NCBI GenBank assembly: GCA_038133845.1
Contig: JAYPUA010000051.1
Location: 1 to 20,086 of the forward strand
DNA from: JAYPUA01 sp038133845
GTDB taxonomy: Bacteria; SAR324; NAC60-12
Reading direction: 5' to 3'
DNA: 20,086 nt
This document shows positions 1-6,793 of the stretch, one piece after another. Under the pieces are notes generated by a model. The model had not been told where the DNA came from and searched no databases. It worked only from the letters and a program-made list of their open reading frames with translations. Made by a program: the position numbers and the translations under genes. Within the stretch, counting starts at the first letter, position 1. The number at the start of each line of letters is the position of its first letter.

Positions 1-222
1 TGGTCCACTCCCGGGTCTGTCGTCAAATGTTTCTTTTTGTACCAGAAGGGAGGGTCAGGATGCGCTCCCGGGGTCCGAGTGCACGGGGAAGGGTCGGGTG
101 AGGATTTCTTGGGAGATCAAGGTTGCTTGAGGAGTCAACGGAACTTGATCCGGAGCAGGCTGTCCAGAGGCGTCGAGCTAGAATTTTTCCACCAGGCCTC
201 TCTGGAGGTCTGCCCTCTCCTC
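1..222. other. Left-edge non-coding stretch
   Basis: No convincing gene is visible. A short open frame on the plus strand starts with TTG and has no recognisable protein character. An imperfect inverted repeat lies near 163-210 (CCAGAGGC against GCCTCTCTGG, with a 2-base insertion). It sits just past the stop of the minus-strand kinase-like gene but has no T-run, so I do not call it a terminator. Confidence 0.4.
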
Positions 223-1386
223 TCAGTTCCGTCGTTGCTTTTCTCCTGCCTGAACCTGTTCATGAAGTGAGCTGACCACAGTCTGGGCCAACTCGTTGAT
301 GGCCAAGTCAAAATTTTCGTTATTGATCAGGTCCAGATCCTCTCCATTCCCGAACTCGACATAGTGGTCGTGAATCTTCCGGATGCTCCTGAAGTGCTCC
401 AGGTAGTGCTCGGGCGAGCGGCTCTGGGCGAGTTTGCCTCGGTCAATGAATCGCTCTCGGTGGGCCTTTTCATTGATCAAGGTGGCAATCACCGGGACGA
501 TGTAGGCGCCCGAGGGAGGGTTTTCCAGGACCTGTTGAATGGCGGGGAGCAAGTGGATGCCCTCCAGGACCACGCTGAGGCGCTCTTCAATGGAGCGTGC
601 AATCACCGCCTGGACTCCGACATTCACCTGCTGAGACTGTAGCAGGAACCCGGCAATCACCCGCTCTCCCTGCTTTGTTCCCGGGAGTTCCAGTGTTTCC
701 CCCACATCAACCGTAGAGCAGTGAAGCGTCGGGAGAATCTCTTTTGAGAATGCCATGCGCATGATCTCTCGAATGGAATCTGAGCCGATGACCTGGTTGA
801 TTCCCAGACGAGTCGCAAGCGCGGTGGCCAGCGTCGACTTTCCAGTCCCGGAAGCTCCTGCCAGCAGGAGAATGACTGGTCGGTCCAGCTGATCAAGGCG
901 GCTGGTTAGTTCATAGAGGCTCGCCGTTCGCTTTCCGTGGTAGTCCCTGATTGTTTCAGTAACCAGCTTGAACAGGTCATGGTTGGTGATCAGCGTCCGG
1001 TGCCTCCGAAAGAGGTTTTGTTCGATCTCAGATGCGATGCGGTGAGCCTCTTCGGGGTTCAATCCAGATGCGGTGATCGACTGAGCCAGCAAGCCCTTGG
1101 AGAACGGCGCGGAGGAGTTTGGATGTTGGACAAGGACCTTCGCTGAGTAAGGCAACACCGGTTGCAGTTGCTGAAGGACTTTCTCTCCGTAGCGTTCCTT
1201 GACCAGTTTGTCTGCCAACTGAGTCAGCTGCTCGGAGCGGACCTCTTTTTTTCCACTGAGCCGCAGCTTCGCGTCTTTGGCAACCTGGTAGGCCTGCTCG
1301 AAAGGCAGCCCCCTCTGGATCAGTTTGTGGGCAAAGATGCCGCGGACAAACGGTTCACGCTTTTGATCGGGTTTGATGACCAACAT
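223..1386 (-). CDS. 2-phosphoglycerate kinase-like P-loop protein with duplicated N-terminal domain
   Basis: Resembles the archaeal 2-phosphoglycerate kinase family, which makes 2,3-bisphosphoglycerate for cyclic 2,3-DPG; the bacterial role is not established. Numbered from the ATG at 1386, the N-terminus carries two related ATP-cone-like segments. One begins at PFVRG (residue 12) and the other at PFSKG (residue 94); each is followed by a GL..E.A...A helix pattern. The kinase domain has Walker A GASGTGKST (177-185), then GSDSIREIMR, then a VLEGIHLLP strand typical of 2PGK, and a C-terminal RGKLAQSRSPEHYLEHF segment. The product is about 387 aa, longer than a bare P-loop kinase because of the duplication. 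The start is uncertain: a TTG at 1425 would add 13 residues, and neither start has a strong ribosome site. It lies downstream of the glutamine-synthetase-like gene, separated by a 15-bp hairpin, so it may be transcribed separately. The family call is firm; the substrate is inferred. Confidence 0.8.
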   Translation of the reverse strand: MLVIKPDQKREPFVRGIFAHKLIQRGLPFEQAYQVAKDAKLRLSGKKEVRSEQLTQLADKLVKERYGEKVLQQLQPVLPYSAKVLVQHPNSSAPFSKGLLAQSITASGLNPEEAHRIASEIEQNLFRRHRTLITNHDLFKLVTETIRDYHGKRTASLYELTSRLDQLDRPVILLLAGASGTGKSTLATALATRLGINQVIGSDSIREIMRMAFSKEILPTLHCSTVDVGETLELPGTKQGERVIAGFLLQSQQVNVGVQAVIARSIEERLSVVLEGIHLLPAIQQVLENPPSGAYIVPVIATLINEKAHRERFIDRGKLAQSRSPEHYLEHFRSIRKIHDHYVEFGNGEDLDLINNENFDLAINELAQTVVSSLHEQVQAGEKQRRN

Positions 1387-1457
1387 GTTTGAGGAAGTCG
1401 TGCGGGATGACTTTGGATCGCTCAAATCAACCTAACATGCGAGGGAGGAATATCGAA

Positions 1458-1492
1458 GAAAATTTGTGATCTCACCAAGATCACAAATTTTC
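1458..1492 (-). terminator. Perfect 15-bp hairpin between GS-like and 2PGK-like genes
   Basis: The arms GAAAATTTGTGATCT (1458-1472) and AGATCACAAATTTTC (1478-1492) are exactly complementary around a 5-base loop. The hairpin begins 24 bases past the GS-like stop codon and ends 72 bases before the next gene's ATG. A- and T-tracts lie in the stem ends, as in bidirectional intrinsic terminators. The stem is GC-poor, so an attenuator or an operator is also possible. Confidence 0.6.
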
Positions 1493-1515
1493 AGGCGGGT
1501 GAGAGCTTCGAGTAC

Positions 1516-2856
1516 TTAAACGTTAAGCAGAAGGTACTCGCGCTCCCAGGTGCTGATGACCTTGTAGAAGGCCTCGAACTCCTTGCGCTTGATGCTGCAG
1601 TAGACACGAACAAACTTCTCACCGAACAGGTCGTGGAGCTTCTCGGCATCTTCCATTTCTCTCAGTGCCTCCTCCAGGCCACGAGGCAACTCATAGTCCA
1701 TCTCATAGGCATTTCCTTTGATGGGCGAGGTCGGGGTCAGGTTCTCCAGGAGCCCAAGCAGCCCGCACCCAAGCGACGTGGCAATGGCCAGGTAAGGGTT
1801 CGCGTCAGCACCAGCGAGCCGGTTCTCCACGCGCCGGTTTGCGGGTTCACTGACCGGGACCCGGAGCCCAACTGTGCGGTTGTCCACTCCCCACTGCACA
1901 TTGATCGGTGCCGAGTTGTCCGGATAGATGCGACGATAGGAGTTGACGTTCGGCCCGAGCATGGGCATGGCCATCGGGAGATACTTTTGCAATCCGGCGA
2001 TGTAACTCAGGAACTGCTTGGTGTTGTTCCCGTTCTCTTTGGCAAACAGGTTCTTCCCGGTCTTCTTGTCTACAATCGACTGGTGGAGGTGCAGGGAGCT
2101 TCCGGGCTGGTCCGACATGGGCTTGGCCATAAAGGTCGCATAGACCTTGTGCCGGAACGCCGTCTCACGCATGGTCCGCTTGAAGAGATACACGTGATCC
2201 GCCAGGCGCATCGGATCCCCATGAAGAAAGTTGATCTCCATCTGCGCGCTTCCAGCCTCGTGAGTGAGAGCATCGATGTCGAGCTCCTGGGCCTCACAGT
2301 ACTCGTACATGTCCTCAAAGATCGGGTCGAACTCATTGAGCGCGTCAATGCCATAGAACTGCCCGGTCGCCTCCGGGCGTCCGGACCGGCCCACGGGTGG
2401 AGTCAGCGGATAGTCCGGATCCTTGTTGATCTTGGTCAGGTAGAACTCCAACTCCGGAGCCACGATCGGCTGCAAGTCGTGCTCTTCATACATCTGCAGG
2501 ATGCGTCGGAGCAGGTTCCGGGGGGAAAGTTCCACCGGGACACCATCATGATGGAAGCAGTCGTGAATCACCTGAGCGGTCGGTTCATCAACCCAGGGGA
2601 CCACGCAGACGGTGCTGGGGTCTGGCTGCAGTTGCATGTCGATCTCCGCAGGATCCACCCGATACAGCGTGTTGTAGTTCACCCACTCGCCCGTGACCGT
2701 CTGCAGGAAGACCGCCTCCGGAAGCCGAAGCCCCTCATCCTTGAGAAACTTGCGCGCTGGCATGATCTTGCCTCGGGCAATGCCGGTAAGGTCCGGGATG
2801 AGGCACTCCACCTCACTGATCCGGTGTTCTGAAATCCATTGTTCAATTGCGGTCAT
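1516..2856 (-). CDS. Glutamine synthetase family ligase (gamma-glutamylpolyamine synthetase-like)
   Basis: A cytosolic ATP-dependent ligase that joins glutamate to an amine. At 446 aa it matches the PuuA/GlnA3-type branch better than GlnA. The beta-grasp N-domain (about 1-105) is followed by the catalytic domain. Metal and substrate motifs are intact: APELEFYL (133-140), HEAGSAQMEIN (199-209, with E200 and E207), GSSLHLHQS (252-260), NSYRRI (305-310), NRTVGLRVP (326-334) and ENRLAGADANPYLA (344-357). The usual adenylylation-site region of GlnA is not evident at the C-terminus. The likely substrate is a polyamine or other amine, with glutamine synthesis less likely. The ATG at 2856 starts MTAIEQWI, the normal family start, but no good ribosome-binding site precedes it. 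It lies about 180 bases downstream of flagellin on the same strand. No puu-pathway partners are in the window, so the amine is unknown. Confidence 0.88.
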   Translation of the reverse strand: MTAIEQWISEHRISEVECLIPDLTGIARGKIMPARKFLKDEGLRLPEAVFLQTVTGEWVNYNTLYRVDPAEIDMQLQPDPSTVCVVPWVDEPTAQVIHDCFHHDGVPVELSPRNLLRRILQMYEEHDLQPIVAPELEFYLTKINKDPDYPLTPPVGRSGRPEATGQFYGIDALNEFDPIFEDMYEYCEAQELDIDALTHEAGSAQMEINFLHGDPMRLADHVYLFKRTMRETAFRHKVYATFMAKPMSDQPGSSLHLHQSIVDKKTGKNLFAKENGNNTKQFLSYIAGLQKYLPMAMPMLGPNVNSYRRIYPDNSAPINVQWGVDNRTVGLRVPVSEPANRRVENRLAGADANPYLAIATSLGCGLLGLLENLTPTSPIKGNAYEMDYELPRGLEEALREMEDAEKLHDLFGEKFVRVYCSIKRKEFEAFYKVISTWEREYLLLNV

Positions 2857-3015
2857 ACATTTTGACTCAGAAGGAGAATCTGGCGACGGATTTCCTTCAA
2901 GATAGTGGGGCGCCCGGGATGGTCAAGCCGAGAAACAGGGCTGAAAGTGCCTTCCCATGCAGCCGAAAGGTGCAGCAGGTGCGGCAAAAGTGGAACAGTT
3001 CTAAAGAGGAGAGGA

Positions 3016-3033
3016 GGCCCGGAGGTTCGGGCC
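3016..3033 (-). terminator. Putative terminator after flagellin
   Basis: GGCCCG and CGGGCC form a 6-bp stem with a 6-base loop, starting 5 bases past the flagellin stop. On the minus strand it is followed by a pyrimidine-rich TCCTCTCCTCTTT tract. The tract is not a clean T-run, so efficiency is uncertain. Confidence 0.5.
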
Positions 3034-3038
3034 CAAGG

Positions 3039-4628
3039 TCACTGAATGAGTTGAAGAACAGTCTGTGGGCGCTGATTCGCTTGGGCCAGCATCGCCTGGC
3101 TGGCAGAGAATTGCAGCTGTTCGCGAGCCAGATGCGACATCTGCTCGGCAACATCCGCATCCCGGATGTTCGACTCTGCCCGGAGGGTGTTTTCCTGGGT
3201 CAGACGCATCAGGTTGGCCGTGCGGTCCAACCGGTTTCTCTGGAATGCACCAATGTTGGCCCGAATGCCGACAACGTCTTCAATCGCCTTCTCAATGAGC
3301 AGGTTGGCGTCAGCGGCACCTTGAATGGTCGTGACGTCGATGTCTGCCAGGCTCCGGAACTCGCTCTTGTTCGGAACCCCCAGGGCCATCCGGCTTGTGC
3401 GGACGTCCGGGAGCGAGTATTCGGTCATGCGATCCACCTGCGACCCCAGCATGAACTTGGGAGACTTCTGGGAGACGTGCAGGTAGCCGTCGATGTCTCC
3501 GGCCTTGATGCCTTCGGGCTCCTTGGTCACGAGCTTGACCTGAGTGATCGCCCCGTTTTCGTCGTAGGTGAACTCCTCCTCGAAGCCCACCTCCATGTCG
3601 AACATCACCACCGCGTCTTCTGCCTCGGTCCCCTCCGCTCCTGTGAGCAGCTGTCCTCGACCGTTGGCCTGCTGCCCTTGGATCGTCCCTTGGATGTCTT
3701 TTCCAAGGATCGACTCCTCGGCAATGTTGGGCTCGGACGTAATGATTCCGGGCAGCGTACAGGCAACGCTGAAACGAGGCTCGCCTCCATACTCGTGATG
3801 TTGCATGACCAGCAGGCCGCTGTCGCTGAACCAGGCCTCAACCGGAATTCGGGACTCCTCCAAGGTCTCTTGGAACTTCAGGATGAAGGTGGAGCGGATC
3901 TGCTCGGAGACCTTCTCCGGCTGGTAGTTCTCCGGGTTGTCCCGGTAGTTCTCCAAGATCATTGCGATCTCTTTGCCCAAGGCCCCCTTGCGCGTATCCA
4001 GCGAAGCAACCTTGCCTTCTTCGCGGACCGTGATCTGAAACCCGTCCTGAATGGTCTCCAGCGTCAACGGAGCATTGCCCACCTTGTAGGATTTGGCGGC
4101 AACTTGAGTGACATCGACCTCAAACCCCTTCACCGGCGAGACACCGGTCTTCTCCGAGGCACTGATAAACGTCAGGTGGTCCCCGACCGTGACTCCATTG
4201 ACTCCGCGGCTGCCGTCCAGTAGCTTGTTGTGTCCGAAACTGGTCGTTTGGGCGATTCTGTTAATGGTGTTCAGAAAAAACTCGATCTCTGTCTGGTCGG
4301 AGTCGAGTTCGTCGGGATTGTTGGCGGCCTCGTTGGCGGCGTGGGTGGCCACCTGCTTCATGCGCGTCAGGATCTCGCTGACTTCCGAGAGGGCACCTTC
4401 TGCCGTTTGCAGCATGGAGACGGAGGTTTCGTTGTTTCGGCTGGCTTGATCGAGTGAGGAGATCCGTCCTCTCAGGCGCTCCGAAGAGATCAGCGTGGCT
4501 GGCCCTTCCATCGCCTTGGAAACCTGTTCTCCGGAACTCAGCTTTCCGATCGTGCCTTGCACGGCCTTGTGCTGTCCGCCCAGGTTTCTCTGCACATTCA
4601 GAGATAACGGATTGTTTTTGATCACCAT
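3039..4628 (-). CDS. fliC: Flagellin
   Basis: The exported filament subunit of the flagellum. At 529 aa it shows the conserved termini. The N-terminal D0/D1 helices (about 1-165) contain LNVQRNL (10-16), KLSSGEQ, ISSERLRGRISSLDQASRN and LQTAEGALSEVSEILTRM. The C-terminal D1/D0 (about 436-529) contains ANIGAFQRNRLD, LMRLTQENTLRAESNIRDADVAEQ and a final VLQLIQ. The usual AxDDAAGLAI segment is replaced by SKAMEGPATLI. The central region (about 166-435) is a large variable insert with a hook-IN-like GTIQGQQANGRGQLLTG stretch and a single cysteine, which is unusual for a flagellin. A good ribosome site, AAGGAG, lies 6 bases before the ATG, and a consensus sigma-28 promoter lies at 4695-4721. No other flagellar gene is in the window, so this is a stand-alone flagellin locus. 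Confidence 0.96.
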   Translation of the reverse strand: MVIKNNPLSLNVQRNLGGQHKAVQGTIGKLSSGEQVSKAMEGPATLISSERLRGRISSLDQASRNNETSVSMLQTAEGALSEVSEILTRMKQVATHAANEAANNPDELDSDQTEIEFFLNTINRIAQTTSFGHNKLLDGSRGVNGVTVGDHLTFISASEKTGVSPVKGFEVDVTQVAAKSYKVGNAPLTLETIQDGFQITVREEGKVASLDTRKGALGKEIAMILENYRDNPENYQPEKVSEQIRSTFILKFQETLEESRIPVEAWFSDSGLLVMQHHEYGGEPRFSVACTLPGIITSEPNIAEESILGKDIQGTIQGQQANGRGQLLTGAEGTEAEDAVVMFDMEVGFEEEFTYDENGAITQVKLVTKEPEGIKAGDIDGYLHVSQKSPKFMLGSQVDRMTEYSLPDVRTSRMALGVPNKSEFRSLADIDVTTIQGAADANLLIEKAIEDVVGIRANIGAFQRNRLDRTANLMRLTQENTLRAESNIRDADVAEQMSHLAREQLQFSASQAMLAQANQRPQTVLQLIQ

Positions 4629-4654
4629 GACGTACTCCTTGGACTTCCATTCCT

Positions 4655-4693
4655 GAGGAAAGCACCCACTGGGGGCCTTCCTTCGCTTTCCTT
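4655..4693 (-). promoter_or_regulatory. Stem-loop in the flagellin 5' leader
   Basis: AGGAAAGC (4656-4663) and GCTTTCCT (4685-4692) form an 8-bp stem at the very 5' end of the predicted transcript. A small CCC/GGG hairpin is nested in its loop. Several GGA triplets lie in and after it, including the AAGGAG ribosome site. GGA is the core of CsrA sites, and CsrA is known to repress flagellin in Bacillus, so leader-based control is possible but not shown. Confidence 0.4.
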
Positions 4694-4694
4694 C

Positions 4695-4721
4695 TTATCG
4701 GCACTCTGCGGGAAACCTTTA
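4695..4721 (-). promoter_or_regulatory. Sigma-28 (FliA) promoter of flagellin
   Basis: On the minus strand TAAA (4718-4721), exactly 15 bases, then GCCGATAA (4695-4702). This matches the enterobacterial sigma-28 consensus TAAA-N15-GCCGATAA with no mismatch. The expected start near 4688 gives a 5' leader of about 60 bases ending in AAGGAG before the flagellin ATG. It places flagellin as a late, FlgM/FliA-controlled gene. Confidence 0.9.
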
Positions 4722-4754
4722 GCCTCAACGTGCTTTTTCTTCGTCAAGGACACC

Positions 4755-5705
4755 ATGCCCAAGCTTCTTCCGGAGATACGGCCGGTCACGGCACGCGATC
4801 ATGACCAGATCATCCTGCTCTGGCAGGCCTGCGGGTTGACGCGTCCGTGGAACCATCCGGAGCGAGACCTGGCGCGCAAGCAGACCGTTCAGCCCGAGCT
4901 GTTCCTCGGGGCCTTTGATCAAATGCAGGCGGTGGGGTCGGTCATGGCCGGATACGATGGGCATCGTGGCTGGATGAACTACCTCGCCGTGCATCCGGAG
5001 GTTCAGCGACAGGGCCTCGGCCGGAGGCTCGTTCAGGCAGCCGAGCTGGGGCTGCAGCAGCTGGGTTGCCCCAAGGTGAACCTTCAGCTCCGGACCTCGA
5101 ACCTCCCGGCCCAGGCGTTCTACCGTCGGCTGGGTTACACCGAAGACGCGGCCCTGAGCTTCGGCAAGCGGCTGGAGTTCGACTCGGAGGAGTCCCAAAG
5201 GTCTGGAGGAGCAGGAACCGGAGGCGGGTCGATCCGCAACCACTGGGTTCCCGGAGACCTGGGGGCGCTGATTCAGCTCAGCGGCCTGATCTATGCCCAG
5301 GAGTTTCGCTTCCAGATCCCGCTCGAGGCCCGGATCGCTGAAGGGATGAGTCAGTTTATGCTGCGAAATGATCCGCGGGAGCGCATCTGGATTGTAGAGA
5401 AGGAAGGGCAGGTTCGGGGCTCACTCGCGGTGGAGTGGGAAGCCGAGCATCAGGCGAAGCTGCGTTGGCTGATCCTGCATCCGGACGAACGCGGTAAGGG
5501 CTTGGGACGTCGGCTGGTGGAGAACGCCTTGAGCTTCATCCGCAGCTCCGGAGGCACTCGGGTCTCTCTGGTCACCGCCCGTTCGCTTCACGCAGCGATA
5601 GGCCTCTACGAATCCCTGGGATTCCGCCAGCTGGAGACGCTCCCCGGGCACACAGGCGTTCCGGAGGACCCGGAGTTGCTGTTCGTGCTGGAGTGGTTTT
5701 CATGA
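4755..5705 (+). CDS. Tandem GNAT-family N-acetyltransferase
   Basis: Two complete GNAT acetyltransferase folds in one 316-aa chain. Domain 1 (about 7-140) has the acetyl-CoA loop VHPEVQRQGLGRRLV and an AFYRRLGY C-terminal motif. Domain 2 (about 160-316) has LHPDERGKGLGRRLV and GLYESLGF. A glycine-rich linker, SGGAGTGGGS (150-159), joins them. Domain 1 resembles the YpeA type; domain 2 resembles GNAT domains often found with MarR regulators. Both acetyl-CoA loops look intact, so both may be active. The acceptor is unknown. AAGGA lies 5 bases before the ATG. The stop overlaps the start of the next gene in an ATGA, so the acetyltransferase and the patatin-like enzyme are translated together. The gene is divergent from flagellin across 126 bases. 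Confidence 0.9.
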   Translation: MPKLLPEIRPVTARDHDQIILLWQACGLTRPWNHPERDLARKQTVQPELFLGAFDQMQAVGSVMAGYDGHRGWMNYLAVHPEVQRQGLGRRLVQAAELGLQQLGCPKVNLQLRTSNLPAQAFYRRLGYTEDAALSFGKRLEFDSEESQRSGGAGTGGGSIRNHWVPGDLGALIQLSGLIYAQEFRFQIPLEARIAEGMSQFMLRNDPRERIWIVEKEGQVRGSLAVEWEAEHQAKLRWLILHPDERGKGLGRRLVENALSFIRSSGGTRVSLVTARSLHAAIGLYESLGFRQLETLPGHTGVPEDPELLFVLEWFS

Positions 5706-6793
5706 AGGCCCTGGAGGTCCGGGCCGGGATCACCGCCGCTCGTCACTTGAGACGCGAGGGTTTGCGCCCGGAAGACATCTCTCTCATTCCAGCAGCTGCC
5801 GGAGGTCCAAAGGGGCTCACGCTCATTCCGCTGGATCAGCTTCTTTTTGGAGAGTGGCTCCCACAAAGCACCCAGCCGATCGACCTGGTCGGTGGCTCCA
5901 TCGGCGCCTTTCGTCTGGCCACCGCCGCCCGCACCCACCCCCGGGCGATGCTCGGCGAATTGGCGGAGCGCTACATCCACCAGGACTTCGAGACAGAGCG
6001 CGGACGCAAGCTCCCCTCAGCCAAGGCGGTCAGCGCCGGGGTTCGACGCTGGACTTCCGACTTCTTCTCTGGAGCCGCCGAAGAGATCCTCAGGCATCCG
6101 CGATATCGACTGCACGTGGTCACTTCACGCGGAAGAGGCCTGCTGCGGAAAGAGGTTCCGGGGCTCACTCACCTTGGATTTCTGGGAGCCTACCTGAGCA
6201 ACGCGATCTCTCGCCGCAGCCTCGGGCAGTGGCTGGAGCGCGTGATCTTCTCCTCAACTCCCGAAGGTCCGAGGCTGGATCTTTCCGACCTCCCCACCCG
6301 AATCCAGCCGCTGTGTAACGAAAATTTTGAACCCGCGATGCTCGCCTCCGGATCCATTCCGTTTGTTCTCCAGGCGGTTCAGGGAATTCCGCATGCGCCC
6401 GGAGGAGCCTACTGGGATGGCGGCGTGACCGACTATCAGCTTCACTGGAACTACGCCTCGCTCAACCGCACAAGCGCAGGCTCCCCCAGGCTGGTTCTCT
6501 ATCCACACTTTCAGGCACAGGTGGTCCCGGGGTGGATGGACAAACCCTGGAAGGCTCGTCACCAGGCCACGCCTTCTCTGGACAACGTAGTGCTGCTCTC
6601 GCCCCGCCCCGAGTGGGTGGCAACGCTGCCCAACCGGAAGCTCCCGGACCGCCGGGACTTTACGCAATACGCCACCGATATCCCCGGGCGGATCCGGGTC
6701 TGGAAGCAGGCGCTGGCAGAGAGCGAGCGGCTGGCAGAGGAGTTCTCGGATTTTCTGGAGGATCGAGGAGAGGTGCGGCTACTGCCGCTCTGA
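5702..6793 (+). CDS. Patatin-like phospholipase family protein
   Basis: A probable acyl-hydrolase of the patatin fold, acting on membrane lipids or acyl esters. Numbered from the ATG at 5702 (363 aa): oxyanion loop AAAGGPKG (31-38), nucleophile elbow GGSIGAF with Ser66, ASGSIP (215-220), and the catalytic-dyad motif YWDGG with Asp239. The Ser-Asp dyad is complete. There is no signal peptide, so it is probably cytosolic or peripheral to the inner membrane. I chose the ATG over a GTG nine bases upstream because it forms an ATGA overlap with the acetyltransferase stop and has GGAG at a suitable distance. Its 3' end overlaps that of the convergent ABC ATPase gene by 15 bases. An acyl- or acetyl-transfer partnership with the upstream GNAT protein is plausible but only inferred. 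Confidence 0.85.
   Translation: MKALEVRAGITAARHLRREGLRPEDISLIPAAAGGPKGLTLIPLDQLLFGEWLPQSTQPIDLVGGSIGAFRLATAARTHPRAMLGELAERYIHQDFETERGRKLPSAKAVSAGVRRWTSDFFSGAAEEILRHPRYRLHVVTSRGRGLLRKEVPGLTHLGFLGAYLSNAISRRSLGQWLERVIFSSTPEGPRLDLSDLPTRIQPLCNENFEPAMLASGSIPFVLQAVQGIPHAPGGAYWDGGVTDYQLHWNYASLNRTSAGSPRLVLYPHFQAQVVPGWMDKPWKARHQATPSLDNVVLLSPRPEWVATLPNRKLPDRRDFTQYATDIPGRIRVWKQALAESERLAEEFSDFLEDRGEVRLLPL

Noticed and set aside
37..270. Small plus-strand open frame at the left edge
   Set aside because: TTG start, no ribosome site, no protein-like pattern, and it runs into the end of the minus-strand gene.
1458..1492. CRP/FNR operator
   Set aside because: The half-sites TGTGA and TCACA are 11 bases apart; CRP needs 6. 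It lies downstream of a stop codon, where a terminator is more likely.
2847..4223. Long open frame on the plus strand opposite flagellin
   Set aside because: It lies antisense to a clear flagellin gene, has no recognisable domain, and is explained by codon bias in GC-rich DNA.
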